DNA of 6,062 bases from an uncultured Devosia sp. (GTDB taxonomy: Bacteria; Pseudomonadota; Alphaproteobacteria; Rhizobiales; Devosiaceae): the NCBI GenBank assembly GCA_934553185.1, contig CAKTFF010000147.1, positions 1 through 6,062 of the forward strand, in the 5' to 3' direction. A program made the position numbers and the translations under genes. How positions within the stretch are numbered: the first letter of the stretch is position 1; every line of letters starts with the position of its first letter. The notes under the pieces are model-generated. The model saw only the letters and a list, made by a program, of their open reading frames with translations. It made no database searches and was not told where the DNA came from. Positions 1 to 5,379 of this stretch are shown here, piece after piece.

Positions 1-952
1 GCGTGATACGGCCGGCATCGTCGGTTGGGTTGAGCCGATCCAGCAGGCGCAGGAGGTCGTCACTGCCGAGGGTCGGGCCGCATTTGATGCCGATAGGATT
101 GCGGATGCCGGCGAAGTATTCGACATGGGCGGCGTCGGGTTGACGGGTGCGATCGCCGATCCACAGCATGTGGCCGGAGGTGGCGTACCAGTCATTGGTG
201 ATGGAGTCGCGGCGGGTCAGCGCTTCTTCGTAGCCCAGCAGGAGGGCTTCGTGGCTGGTGAAGAAGCTGGTCTGGCGCAAAGCCGGGGTGTTGTCGGGGT
301 TGAGCCCCAAGGCACTCATGAAGGTAATGGCATCGTCGATCTTGCGGGCCACTTCCTCGTAGCGTGGATACCAGTTGGAGCCCTTCATGAAGCCCACGGT
401 CCATTCGTGAATGCGGGTCAGCTCGGCATAGCCGCCGGACGCGAAGGCGCGCAGCAGGTTCAGCGTGGCGGCAGACTGCCGGTAAGCCTGCAGCATGCGA
501 TCCGGATCGGGGATGCGGGCGCCTGGGGTGAAGGCGATGTCGTTGATGATGTCGCCGCGATAGGAGGGAAGTTCGACGCCATCGATGGTTTCAGTATCGG
601 CCGAGCGTGGCTTGGCGAACTGGCCGGCAACGCGCCCGACCTTGACCACGGGCTTGCTGGCGCCGTGGGTAAGGACAACCGCCATCTGGAGGAAGACGCG
701 GAAGAAGTCCCGGATGTGGTCGGCGCCGTGTTCGGCAAAGCTTTCGGCGCAGTCACCGCCTTGCAGTAAAAAGGCTTCGCCGCGCGCGACGGCGGCAAGA
801 CGGGCCTTGAGATCACGGGCCTCGCCGGCAAAGACCAGCGGGGGAAAGGTGGCCAGCTGACGCTCGGCTTCGGCAAGGGCGGCTGGATCGGGATAGGCGG
901 GCACCTGGGAGATCGGCTTGGCGCGCCAGCTGTCGGGAGTCCAGGTGGTCAT
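1..952 (-). CDS. aroG: Class II 3-deoxy-7-phosphoheptulonate (DAHP) synthase, 3' end cut by window edge
   Basis: It condenses phosphoenolpyruvate with erythrose 4-phosphate to DAHP, the first cytoplasmic step of the shikimate pathway. The minus strand is open from an ATG at 952 to the window edge, giving 317 codons that begin [20 protein letters not shown]. Hallmarks of the class II (plant/mycobacterial) family are clear: [10 protein letters not shown], whose Cys68 matches the conserved metal-binding cysteine, then [54 protein letters not shown] and [18 protein letters not shown]. The family is usually about 450-460 residues, so roughly the last 140 residues, including further metal ligands, lie outside the window. 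No strong Shine-Dalgarno is visible (only GAGCGAG upstream), but the ATG fits the usual N-terminus of the family. The gene diverges from the exported-protein gene at 1119. The family is certain; the symbol is conventional and could equally be given as aroF or aroH. Confidence 0.95.
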   Translation of the reverse strand, partial: MTTWTPDSWRAKPISQVPAYPDPAALAEAERQLATFPPLVFAGEARDLKARLAAVARGEAFLLQGGDCAESFAEHGADHIRDFFRVFLQMAVVLTHGASKPVVKVGRVAGQFAKPRSADTETIDGVELPSYRGDIINDIAFTPGARIPDPDRMLQAYRQSAATLNLLRAFASGGYAELTRIHEWTVGFMKGSNWYPRYEEVARKIDDAITFMSALGLNPDNTPALRQTSFFTSHEALLLGYEEALTRRDSITNDWYATSGHMLWIGDRTRQPDAAHVEYFAGIRNPIGIKCGPTLGSDDLLRLLDRLNPTDDAGRIT

Positions 953-994
953 GATCGATCTCGCTCGGGGAGAAGGTTGGGGCTGTTGCGGGCG

Positions 995-1023
995 GGAATA
1001 CCAAGCAAGACGGAATGCGACAA
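995..1023 (-). promoter_or_regulatory. Candidate promoter of the DAHP synthase gene
   Basis: On the minus strand TTGTCG (1023-1018) is followed after exactly 17 bases by TATTCC (1000-995). This spacing suits a housekeeping sigma factor, with moderate matches at both boxes. The leader to the ATG at 952 would be about 35 bases. I see no attenuator-like hairpin or leader peptide in it. The call rests on pattern only. Confidence 0.35.
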
Positions 1024-1065
1024 GTTTAATCAGGCAGCGTCGAGCGGCGTGCGGCATAGGCCAGC

Positions 1066-1100
1066 TTGACACCTGCGTGATGGCTGCGCATGTCTATGCT
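1066..1100 (+). promoter_or_regulatory. Candidate promoter region with perfect TTGACA -35 box
   Basis: A perfect TTGACA lies at 1066-1071. No good -10 box sits at the ideal 17-base spacing (the bases there are CATGTC, 1089-1094). The better-looking TATGCT at 1095-1100 is 23 bases away. The start codon at 1119 lies just downstream. The -35 box is plausible but the promoter as a whole is uncertain. Confidence 0.3.
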
Positions 1101-1105
1101 CCCGC

Positions 1106-1111
1106 AGGAGG
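1106..1111 (+). promoter_or_regulatory. Strong ribosome binding site fixing the start at 1119
   Basis: AGGAGG lies seven bases before the ATG at 1119. This is a textbook Shine-Dalgarno. It decides the start of the exported protein against longer in-frame starts reaching back to 918, which would run through the promoter region. Confidence 0.8.
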
Positions 1112-1118
1112 AGCTATC

Positions 1119-1607
1119 ATGCCTAACCTAAACCTTTCTCGCAGTGTGCTTTTTGCCCTGGGTCTTGCCCTGGCCGCCCCGGTTGCCGTGCTGGCGCAGG
1201 ACGAAACGCAGACCTTTCCGCCCTCCACGATGATCATCACCGATGCAGAGGGCGCCGAAACCGAGTATCAGATCAGCGACCTGGGCGTTTATCTGTCGAC
1301 TTCGCCTGCCTATGACGACATTCCGGCGACCACCGACTTTTCGCTGTCGATGACGGTGGTGTCACCGCCAGACAGGACGCTGCTCGAATGGGCTGCCCAG
1401 ACGGGGGACAAGAAGAGCGCTAATCGCGACGTTACGATCATTGCCTCAGTGGCGGGTGAAGATGGGCAAGAGCGCGAGCTGCGTTACGAAGTGAGCGGCG
1501 CGCATATTACCTCGGTTTCAACCAGCCATTCGAGCTATTCTGCAGGCGTGGTGTCGCTATCGCTTGGCGCAGAAGAATTGGTGATCGATGGCGTGTCGAT
1601 GAACTGA
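1119..1607 (+). CDS. Small Sec-exported protein of unknown function, weakly Hcp / tail-tube-like
   Basis: This encodes 162 residues and I do not recognise a named family with certainty. Residues 1-26 form a classic signal peptide: Arg8, a hydrophobic stretch from about 9 to 25, and a V-L-A cleavage site before Gln27. The mature part is about 136 residues, acidic, without cysteine, and rich in alternating polar/hydrophobic stretches that suggest a beta sandwich or barrel. Its second half runs DFSLSMTV, DRTLLEWAAQTGDKK, DVTIIASVAGEDGQ, GAHITSVSTSHSS, VVSLSLGAEELVIDG. That order recalls Hcp and gp19-like tail-tube proteins, although those normally carry no signal peptide. The resemblance is by eye only. 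The gene is a single transcription unit: its own ribosome binding site, a terminator 25 bases after the stop, a divergent gene upstream and a convergent one downstream. A periplasmic or secreted location is likely; the function is open. Confidence 0.85.
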   Translation: MPNLNLSRSVLFALGLALAAPVAVLAQDETQTFPPSTMIITDAEGAETEYQISDLGVYLSTSPAYDDIPATTDFSLSMTVVSPPDRTLLEWAAQTGDKKSANRDVTIIASVAGEDGQERELRYEVSGAHITSVSTSHSSYSAGVVSLSLGAEELVIDGVSMN

Positions 1608-1632
1608 TCGAGCCATCGTCAAGAATGATGAG

Positions 1633-1661
1633 CGCCGCCCCTTCGGGCGGCGTTTTGTTTT
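1633..1661 (+). terminator. Intrinsic terminator after the exported-protein gene
   Basis: A perfect 8-bp GC stem, CGCCGCCC (1633-1640) with GGGCGGCG (1645-1652), closes a CTTC loop and is followed by TTTTGTTTT (1653-1661). It ends the plus-strand unit. The T tract is only on this side, so it is not an obvious terminator for the convergent gor transcript, although the stem could still help. Confidence 0.9.
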
Positions 1662-1680
1662 CGGAGGTCGAGCCGCCGCG

Positions 1681-3060
1681 TCAGCCGCCGATCTTCTTGC
1701 CGCTGCGATAGGTATAGCTGGGCGCCTTGAAGGTGACGAGTTCTTCGGCCGCGGTGGGATGGACCGCCATGGCTCGGTCGAAGTCGGCCTTGCTGGCCCC
1801 CATGCCCATGGGAATGGCCACGAGCTGGATCATTTCGGCAGCGCCCGGCCCCAGGATGTGGCAGCCCAGGACTTTGCCGCCGTCCTTCTCAGTGATGAGC
1901 TTGAGGATCATGCGCTCGGTGCGGGTGGACAAGGTGTTCATCATCGGGCGGAAGCGGGCCACAAACACATCCACATCGCCCACCATGGCTGCCGCTTCTT
2001 CCGTCAGGCCGATGACACCAAGCTCGGGCTCGGCAAAGACGGCGGTGGGGATGAGGCCATGATCCACTGTGATCGGGTTGTTGTTGAACACGGTTTCGGC
2101 GAAGTACCAGCCCTCGCGAATGGCCACCGGGGTGAGCGCGGCGCGGCCGTTGACGTCGCCCACCGCATAGATGGACGGCACGGAGGACTGCGAGAAAGCG
2201 TTCACCTTGATGGCGCCTGACGGGGCCAGTTCGACACCTGCTTGTTCAAGCCCAAGCCCCCGCGTGTTGGGCGCGCGGCCCATGGCGAACATGACGGCAC
2301 CATAGGGCGCTGTGACGCCGTCGCTGAAGGTGGCAGCGGTGTTGTCGCCGTCACGCGCAAGGGCCGTGATGGTGGTGCCATAGATCAGCTTGATGCCACG
2401 TTCGATGAGCCCGGCTTCAAGGCCGCGCCGCATGTCTTCGTCGAAGCTGCGCAAGACGCGGTCGCCGCGATAAACAATGGTGGTGTGAACACCCAAGCCG
2501 GCGAAGATGGTGGCAAATTCAACCGCGATATAGCCGCCGCCTTCGATCAGGATGGAATGGGGAAGTGCGGGCAAATCGAACGCTTCATTGGAGGTGATCG
2601 CCAGTTCGGCCCCCGGGATGGCGGGGATGTTCGGGTGCCCGCCGGTTGCGACGAGGATGTAGCGGGCGGTCAGCTCGCGATCGCCGTGAACCAGGTGGAT
2701 GCTGTTGGGACCGGTGACCACGGCGCGATCCTTGATGATCTCGACGCCGGGCTTTTCGAGGTTGGCTGTATAGGCATGCTCTAGACGGGTGATCTCACGT
2801 TCCTTGGCGGCGACCAGGGTGGGCCAGTCGAAGCGGGCATCGACCTGCCAGCCGAAGCTGCCGGCGATGTCGAACAGGTCGTGGAAGCGCGACGCATAGA
2901 CATAGAGCTTTTTGGGCACGCAGCCGCGAATAACGCAGGTGCCACCCACCCGAAACTCTTCGACCACGGCGACCTTGGCGCCATAGGTGGCTGCCATGCG
3001 GGCGGCGCGGACACCGCCAGACCCTGCGCCAATGACAAGAAGATCGTAGCTGTCGGTCAT
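1681..3060 (-). CDS. gor: Glutathione-disulfide reductase (NADPH, FAD)
   Basis: It reduces oxidised glutathione with NADPH in the cytoplasm as a flavoprotein homodimer. The 459 residues are the normal full length. The FAD-binding GAGSGG is at residues 11-16. The redox disulfide is Cys42/Cys47 in GGTCVIRGCVPKK. The NADPH-binding Rossmann motif GGGYIAVEFA is at 174-183. Arg198 and Arg204 (in YRGDRVLRSFD) match the arginines that select NADPH over NADH. The second FAD motif YAVGDV is at 298-303. The C-terminal HPTAAEE has the catalytic His434 and Glu439. The arginine pair and the IRGCVPKK context separate it from lipoamide dehydrogenase and mercuric reductase. The start at 3060 has GAGGAG six bases upstream. 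It follows rpiA and the DUF2059 gene on the same strand, but a terminator and a palindrome in the 111-bp gap suggest at least partly independent expression. Confidence 0.97.
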   Translation of the reverse strand: MTDSYDLLVIGAGSGGVRAARMAATYGAKVAVVEEFRVGGTCVIRGCVPKKLYVYASRFHDLFDIAGSFGWQVDARFDWPTLVAAKEREITRLEHAYTANLEKPGVEIIKDRAVVTGPNSIHLVHGDRELTARYILVATGGHPNIPAIPGAELAITSNEAFDLPALPHSILIEGGGYIAVEFATIFAGLGVHTTIVYRGDRVLRSFDEDMRRGLEAGLIERGIKLIYGTTITALARDGDNTAATFSDGVTAPYGAVMFAMGRAPNTRGLGLEQAGVELAPSGAIKVNAFSQSSVPSIYAVGDVNGRAALTPVAIREGWYFAETVFNNNPITVDHGLIPTAVFAEPELGVIGLTEEAAAMVGDVDVFVARFRPMMNTLSTRTERMILKLITEKDGGKVLGCHILGPGAAEMIQLVAIPMGMGASKADFDRAMAVHPTAAEELVTFKAPSYTYRSGKKIGG

Positions 3061-3075
3061 GGTGGGCTCCTCAGG

Positions 3076-3097
3076 TTCATCGGCTTAAGACGATGAA
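3076..3097. promoter_or_regulatory. 22-bp near-perfect palindrome before gor, candidate operator
   Basis: TTCATCG (3076-3082) and CGATGAA (3091-3097) are perfect inverted arms. The middle holds CTTAAG (3084-3089), itself a palindrome sharing the same centre. Only the pair 3083/3090 breaks the symmetry, so 20 of 22 bases are symmetric. It lies three bases upstream of the gor Shine-Dalgarno and downstream of the preceding terminator. This placement fits a repressor operator or a leader hairpin. I do not recognise it as a known regulator's consensus. Confidence 0.5.
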
Positions 3098-3117
3098 TAT
3101 CGGATCGGAGGTAAGGC

Positions 3118-3145
3118 AAAAAAAGACCCCGCACAAGGCGGGGTC
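3118..3145 (-). terminator. Intrinsic terminator after the DUF2059 gene
   Basis: Read on the minus strand, GACCCCGC (3145-3138) pairs perfectly with GCGGGGTC (3132-3125) around a 5-base loop, followed by seven T's (3124-3118). It lies 26 bases after the DUF2059 stop and about 58 bases before the gor start, so it separates rpiA-DUF2059 from gor unless it is read through. Confidence 0.9.
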
Positions 3146-3171
3146 GCGGAGGCGTTGGTGCAAACGGCAGC

Positions 3172-3699
3172 TTAAACTTCAAAGCCTTGGGCACGCAGGT
3201 CGGCACGGACCTTGGCGAAGATCTCGGAACGGGCGTTGCCGGTGAAGACGCGGAGCACGGCTTGCAGGTCCTTGTTCACGTCGCCATTGGCCTCCGACAG
3301 CTTCTTGCCGGTGGGCGATTCATAGAAGGCGATGATCTCACCGAGCTCTTCCACCGTGAAGCGGGCGGCATAGACGCGGGCGAACTGGTCGAGAAGTTCA
3401 CCCTTGCGGCCACGGTATTCCTCGAGAATCTTGGTGACGGAAGCGCCAACTTCTTCGCTCAGGGTGGGGTTCTGCTGGACGATCTGGCGCATGGTGCCCA
3501 CGCCGATTTCCACCAGCGTCACTTCATAGATGGACGCGCGATCGGTCAGGTCAATGTACTGACGCGCCAGCGCCAGCTGCTCGGGGGAAACTTCCTGCGC
3601 TATTGCCGGTGCGGCGACGGCCAGCATGGCAGCACTCAGGGCTACGGCTGCAAAGGTTTTGGCGCGGGTCATCAGTCCGGTCATTTCAAGGGTCCCCAT
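3172..3699 (-). CDS. Exported DUF2059 domain protein
   Basis: This encodes 175 residues from the chosen ATG at 3699. Residues 1-34 are a signal peptide with a hydrophobic core around 16-30 and an A-I-A cleavage site before Gln35, so it is periplasmic or exported. The mature part is predicted to be largely helical. The DUF2059 signature is clear at 114-134, FTVEELGEIIAFYESPTGKK followed by Leu, preceded by RQYIDLTDRASIYEV near 46-60. The biochemical role of the family is not known. The start codon lies 14 bp after the rpiA stop, with GGGAG three bases before the ATG, so the two genes are almost certainly co-transcribed. ATGs at 3684 and 3672 are alternatives; the latter (MTRAKTF) would give a more typical short signal peptide. 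An extended start at 3774 would overlap rpiA and bury the signal peptide, so I reject it. Confidence 0.88.
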   Translation of the reverse strand: MGTLEMTGLMTRAKTFAAVALSAAMLAVAAPAIAQEVSPEQLALARQYIDLTDRASIYEVTLVEIGVGTMRQIVQQNPTLSEEVGASVTKILEEYRGRKGELLDQFARVYAARFTVEELGEIIAFYESPTGKKLSEANGDVNKDLQAVLRVFTGNARSEIFAKVRADLRAQGFEV

Positions 3700-3713
3700 T
3701 GTCTCCCGATCCA

Positions 3714-4412
3714 TCAAGTTGTGGGCGTCAGCGTTCTTACGCCATCCGGCATTGCCACAAAAGCCGTCTCGCACATGCCGAGGAAAAGGCCGTGCTCCAC
3801 CACGCCGGCAATGTCGAGCAGATCGCGTCCGAGCGCTTCTGCTTGGGAAATGCGGCCAAAAAAAGCATCAAGGATCAGGTGACCGCCGTCGGTTAGATAG
3901 GGGGCGCCCTCGGGAGTGGCACGTAGGCGAAGCTCGCCGTCAGCCCCGTGGCGGGCCATGACCTCGGCGATCGAGCGACGTGTGGCGCCGAGGCCAAAGG
4001 CATTGACCTCAATGGGCAGGGGGAAACGACCTAGGGTGGCAACGACTTTGGAGTGGTCGGCAATAACCACCATGCGGTCGGACGATGAGGCGACGATCTT
4101 TTCGCGCAGCAGGGCACCGCCGGCGCCTTTGATGAGGTTGAGGCGAGGATCGATCTCGTCAGCCCCGTCCACTGTCAGATCCAGTCGGTCAAGCGTGTCG
4201 AGGTTGGACAAGGGAATGCCGAGGGCTTCTGCCTGGCGGTGCGTGGCTTCGGATGTGGGCACGCAGATGCAATCGAACCCGGAAGCGACCTTTTCACCGA
4301 GGAGATCAACGAAGTGGCGGGCTGTGGAGCCGGTGCCCAACCCGAGCCGCATGCCCGATTTGACTTCTCCCAGCGCCATGCGAGCGGCCTGGCGCTTCAG
4401 ATCATCCATCAT
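3714..4412 (-). CDS. rpiA: Ribose-5-phosphate isomerase A
   Basis: It interconverts ribose 5-phosphate and ribulose 5-phosphate in the cytoplasm, in the non-oxidative pentose phosphate pathway. The 232 residues are normal for the family. The phosphate-binding loop LGLGTGSTA is at about 23-31. VPTSEAT is at 51-57. DGADEID is at 82-88, with Asp82 and Asp85 matching the E. coli active-site aspartates. [12 protein letters not shown] is at 94-105, with Lys95 and the likely general base Glu104. VIADHSK follows. One small departure is KGAGG where many homologues have KGGGG. The protein starts Met-Met, so the ATG at 4409 is also possible. It is first in the minus-strand block, 14 bp from the DUF2059 gene, and diverges from the L,D-transpeptidase gene. 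Confidence 0.97.
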   Translation of the reverse strand: MMDDLKRQAARMALGEVKSGMRLGLGTGSTARHFVDLLGEKVASGFDCICVPTSEATHRQAEALGIPLSNLDTLDRLDLTVDGADEIDPRLNLIKGAGGALLREKIVASSSDRMVVIADHSKVVATLGRFPLPIEVNAFGLGATRRSIAEVMARHGADGELRLRATPEGAPYLTDGGHLILDAFFGRISQAEALGRDLLDIAGVVEHGLFLGMCETAFVAMPDGVRTLTPTT

Positions 4413-4413
4413 G

Positions 4414-4443
4414 TGCCCTGCCCTTCCTCATTCAAGCAGGGCA
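4414..4443 (-). promoter_or_regulatory. Inverted repeat enclosing the rpiA ribosome binding site
   Basis: TGCCCTGC (minus strand, 4443-4436) and GCAGGGCA (4421-4414) are perfect 8-bp inverted arms around 14 bases that include GAGGAAGG, the likely Shine-Dalgarno. The 3' arm ends one base before the rpiA ATG at 4412. If transcribed whole, this is a stable hairpin presenting the ribosome binding site in its loop. If transcription starts within it, it may be a DNA-level operator. Confidence 0.45.
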
Positions 4444-4468
4444 TTGCAGGACAGAGTTCCACTGTCAA
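4440..4468 (-). promoter_or_regulatory. Candidate rpiA promoter with perfect TTGACA -35 box
   Basis: TTGACA on the minus strand (4468-4463) is followed after 17 bases by AATGCC (4445-4440), a poor -10 box. A short inverted repeat, GACAG (4450-4454) with CTGTC (4462-4466), overlaps the -35 box and spacer. Only the -35 element is convincing. The true start site may be further upstream. Confidence 0.3.
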
Positions 4469-4654
4469 CCTCGCGTCCAGTGATCGATCACGATCTGGTG
4501 ATCAGCCGGTGTAACTTTGTGGCAACACTGTGTGTGTTAGCAGAATGAAGTATGGCGGAACGGTGGCGGCAACCTCTATTCGCGCCAGAGCGAAGTGCCA
4601 AGAGCAACCATTCATCCGAGCGACAGGCTCGGCATCCAGAGGCCAAGTCGAGCG

Positions 4655-5251
4655 ATGTTCTCCCTCAAATCTGCAACCGTTGTTGCACTTACCATTATTC
4701 TGTCAGCGGGCAGCATGCTGCCTGCCCATGCGGGGCTGGTCTATGATCGCCAGTCGCGCAACTGGGTTGAAGAGTCCGAGTTGCCCGTGCGAAAGCCACG
4801 GTCCGGGAGCGCTATCAAAAAGGAAGTGGTGGATTACGAAACCACCCAGGCGCCCGGCACGATCGTGATCGAAACCGACGAGCGTCGCCTTTACCTGGTG
4901 CTGGAAGACGGCAAGGCGCTGAAATACGGCATTGGTGTTGGCCGCGATGGCTTCACCTGGTCGGGCACGCACCGCATCACGCGCAAGGCTGAATGGCCCG
5001 GCTGGACGCCGCCCGCGGCCATGCGCAAGCGCGTGCCGGACCTGCCGGCCTATATGGAAGGTGGCCCTGACAATCCGCTGGGCGCCCGCGCGCTTTACAT
5101 CGGCTCGACGCTTTATCGCGTGCATGGCACGTCCGAGCCGTGGTCGATCGGGCAGGCCGTGTCGTCGGGCTGCATCCGCCTGACCAATGAGGACGTGACC
5201 GACCTCTACGAACGGGTGGAAGTTGGCGCCCGCATCATCGTCAACCACTAG
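4655..5251 (+). CDS. Exported L,D-transpeptidase (YkuD / ErfK family)
   Basis: This encodes 198 residues from the ATG at 4655. Residues 1-26 are a signal peptide (Lys5, hydrophobic core about 7-19, cleavage after A-H-A), so the enzyme acts in the periplasm. The YkuD catalytic domain fills the second half, beginning at [20 protein letters not shown] and passing through [16 protein letters not shown]. His157 in [10 protein letters not shown] and the nucleophile Cys173 in [14 protein letters not shown] complete the active site. Such enzymes form 3-3 peptidoglycan cross-links or attach lipoproteins to the wall; which one applies here cannot be read from sequence. There is no LysM or other wall-binding domain. 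The usual SHGC is SSGC here, a variant common in this branch as far as I know. An upstream GTG at 4595 would put 20 extra residues before the signal peptide. AGAGG at 4638-4642 is a distant, weak ribosome binding site. The gene has its own terminator. Confidence 0.93.
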   Translation: MFSLKSATVVALTIILSAGSMLPAHAGLVYDRQSRNWVEESELPVRKPRSGSAIKKEVVDYETTQAPGTIVIETDERRLYLVLEDGKALKYGIGVGRDGFTWSGTHRITRKAEWPGWTPPAAMRKRVPDLPAYMEGGPDNPLGARALYIGSTLYRVHGTSEPWSIGQAVSSGCIRLTNEDVTDLYERVEVGARIIVNH

Positions 5252-5305
5252 TATACGGCGTCCGGCCTGACTGGACGGACTTGGTGCTAACGCACGAACA
5301 CGAGA

Positions 5306-5337
5306 GGGTTGCCCCAGGGCAGCCCTTTTTCGTTTTT
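5306..5337 (+). terminator. Intrinsic terminator after the L,D-transpeptidase gene
   Basis: GGGTTGCC (5306-5313) pairs with GGCAGCCC (5318-5325), with one G-U pair in RNA, around a CCAG loop. It is followed by TTTTT, CG and TTTTT (5326-5337). It lies about 55 bases after the stop codon and about 43 before moaA, so moaA needs its own promoter or read-through. Confidence 0.88.
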
Positions 5338-5364
5338 GGCGGGTTTGATTGTGCGGCGAGACGC

Positions 5365-5370
5365 TATAGA
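5365..5370 (+). promoter_or_regulatory. Candidate -10 box directly before moaA
   Basis: TATAGA lies 15 to 10 bases before the moaA ATG at 5380, preceded by GC and followed by TTTAGCCCT. No clear -35 box is present at 17 bases (TTGATT at 5345-5350 is only 14 bases away). Transcription from it would start at about 5376-5380, giving a leaderless or nearly leaderless message. Confidence 0.35.
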
Positions 5371-5379
5371 TTTAGCCCT

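Noticed and set aside
125..860. Open frames on the plus strand and in other minus frames within the DAHP synthase gene
   Set aside because: They lie opposite to or out of frame with a gene whose family motifs are unmistakable. High GC content makes such shadow frames common.
918..1118. In-frame N-terminal extension of the exported protein, starting at 918
   Set aside because: It would overlap the DAHP synthase gene and the promoter region and bury the signal peptide. The AGGAGG seven bases before the ATG at 1119 fixes the real start.
1727..3096. Several long plus-strand open frames opposite gor (up to 180 residues)
   Set aside because: They have low-complexity, Gly/Asp/His-rich composition typical of antisense frames in GC-rich genes, and no ribosome binding sites or recognisable domains.
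3700..3774. Extended start of the DUF2059 protein at 3774
   Set aside because: It overlaps the rpiA 3' end and puts 25 residues ahead of a normal signal peptide.
3187..3961. Plus-strand open frames opposite the DUF2059 gene and the 3' end of rpiA, including one of 231 residues
   Set aside because: They are shadows of two confidently identified minus-strand genes and show no domain or signal of their own.
4595..4654. GTG start at 4595 for the L,D-transpeptidase
   Set aside because: It would place 20 polar residues before a complete signal peptide that begins naturally at the ATG at 4655.
5284..5379. In-frame GTG at 5284 extending moaA upstream
   Set aside because: The extension reads through the terminator hairpin and its T tract and does not resemble a MoaA N-terminus.
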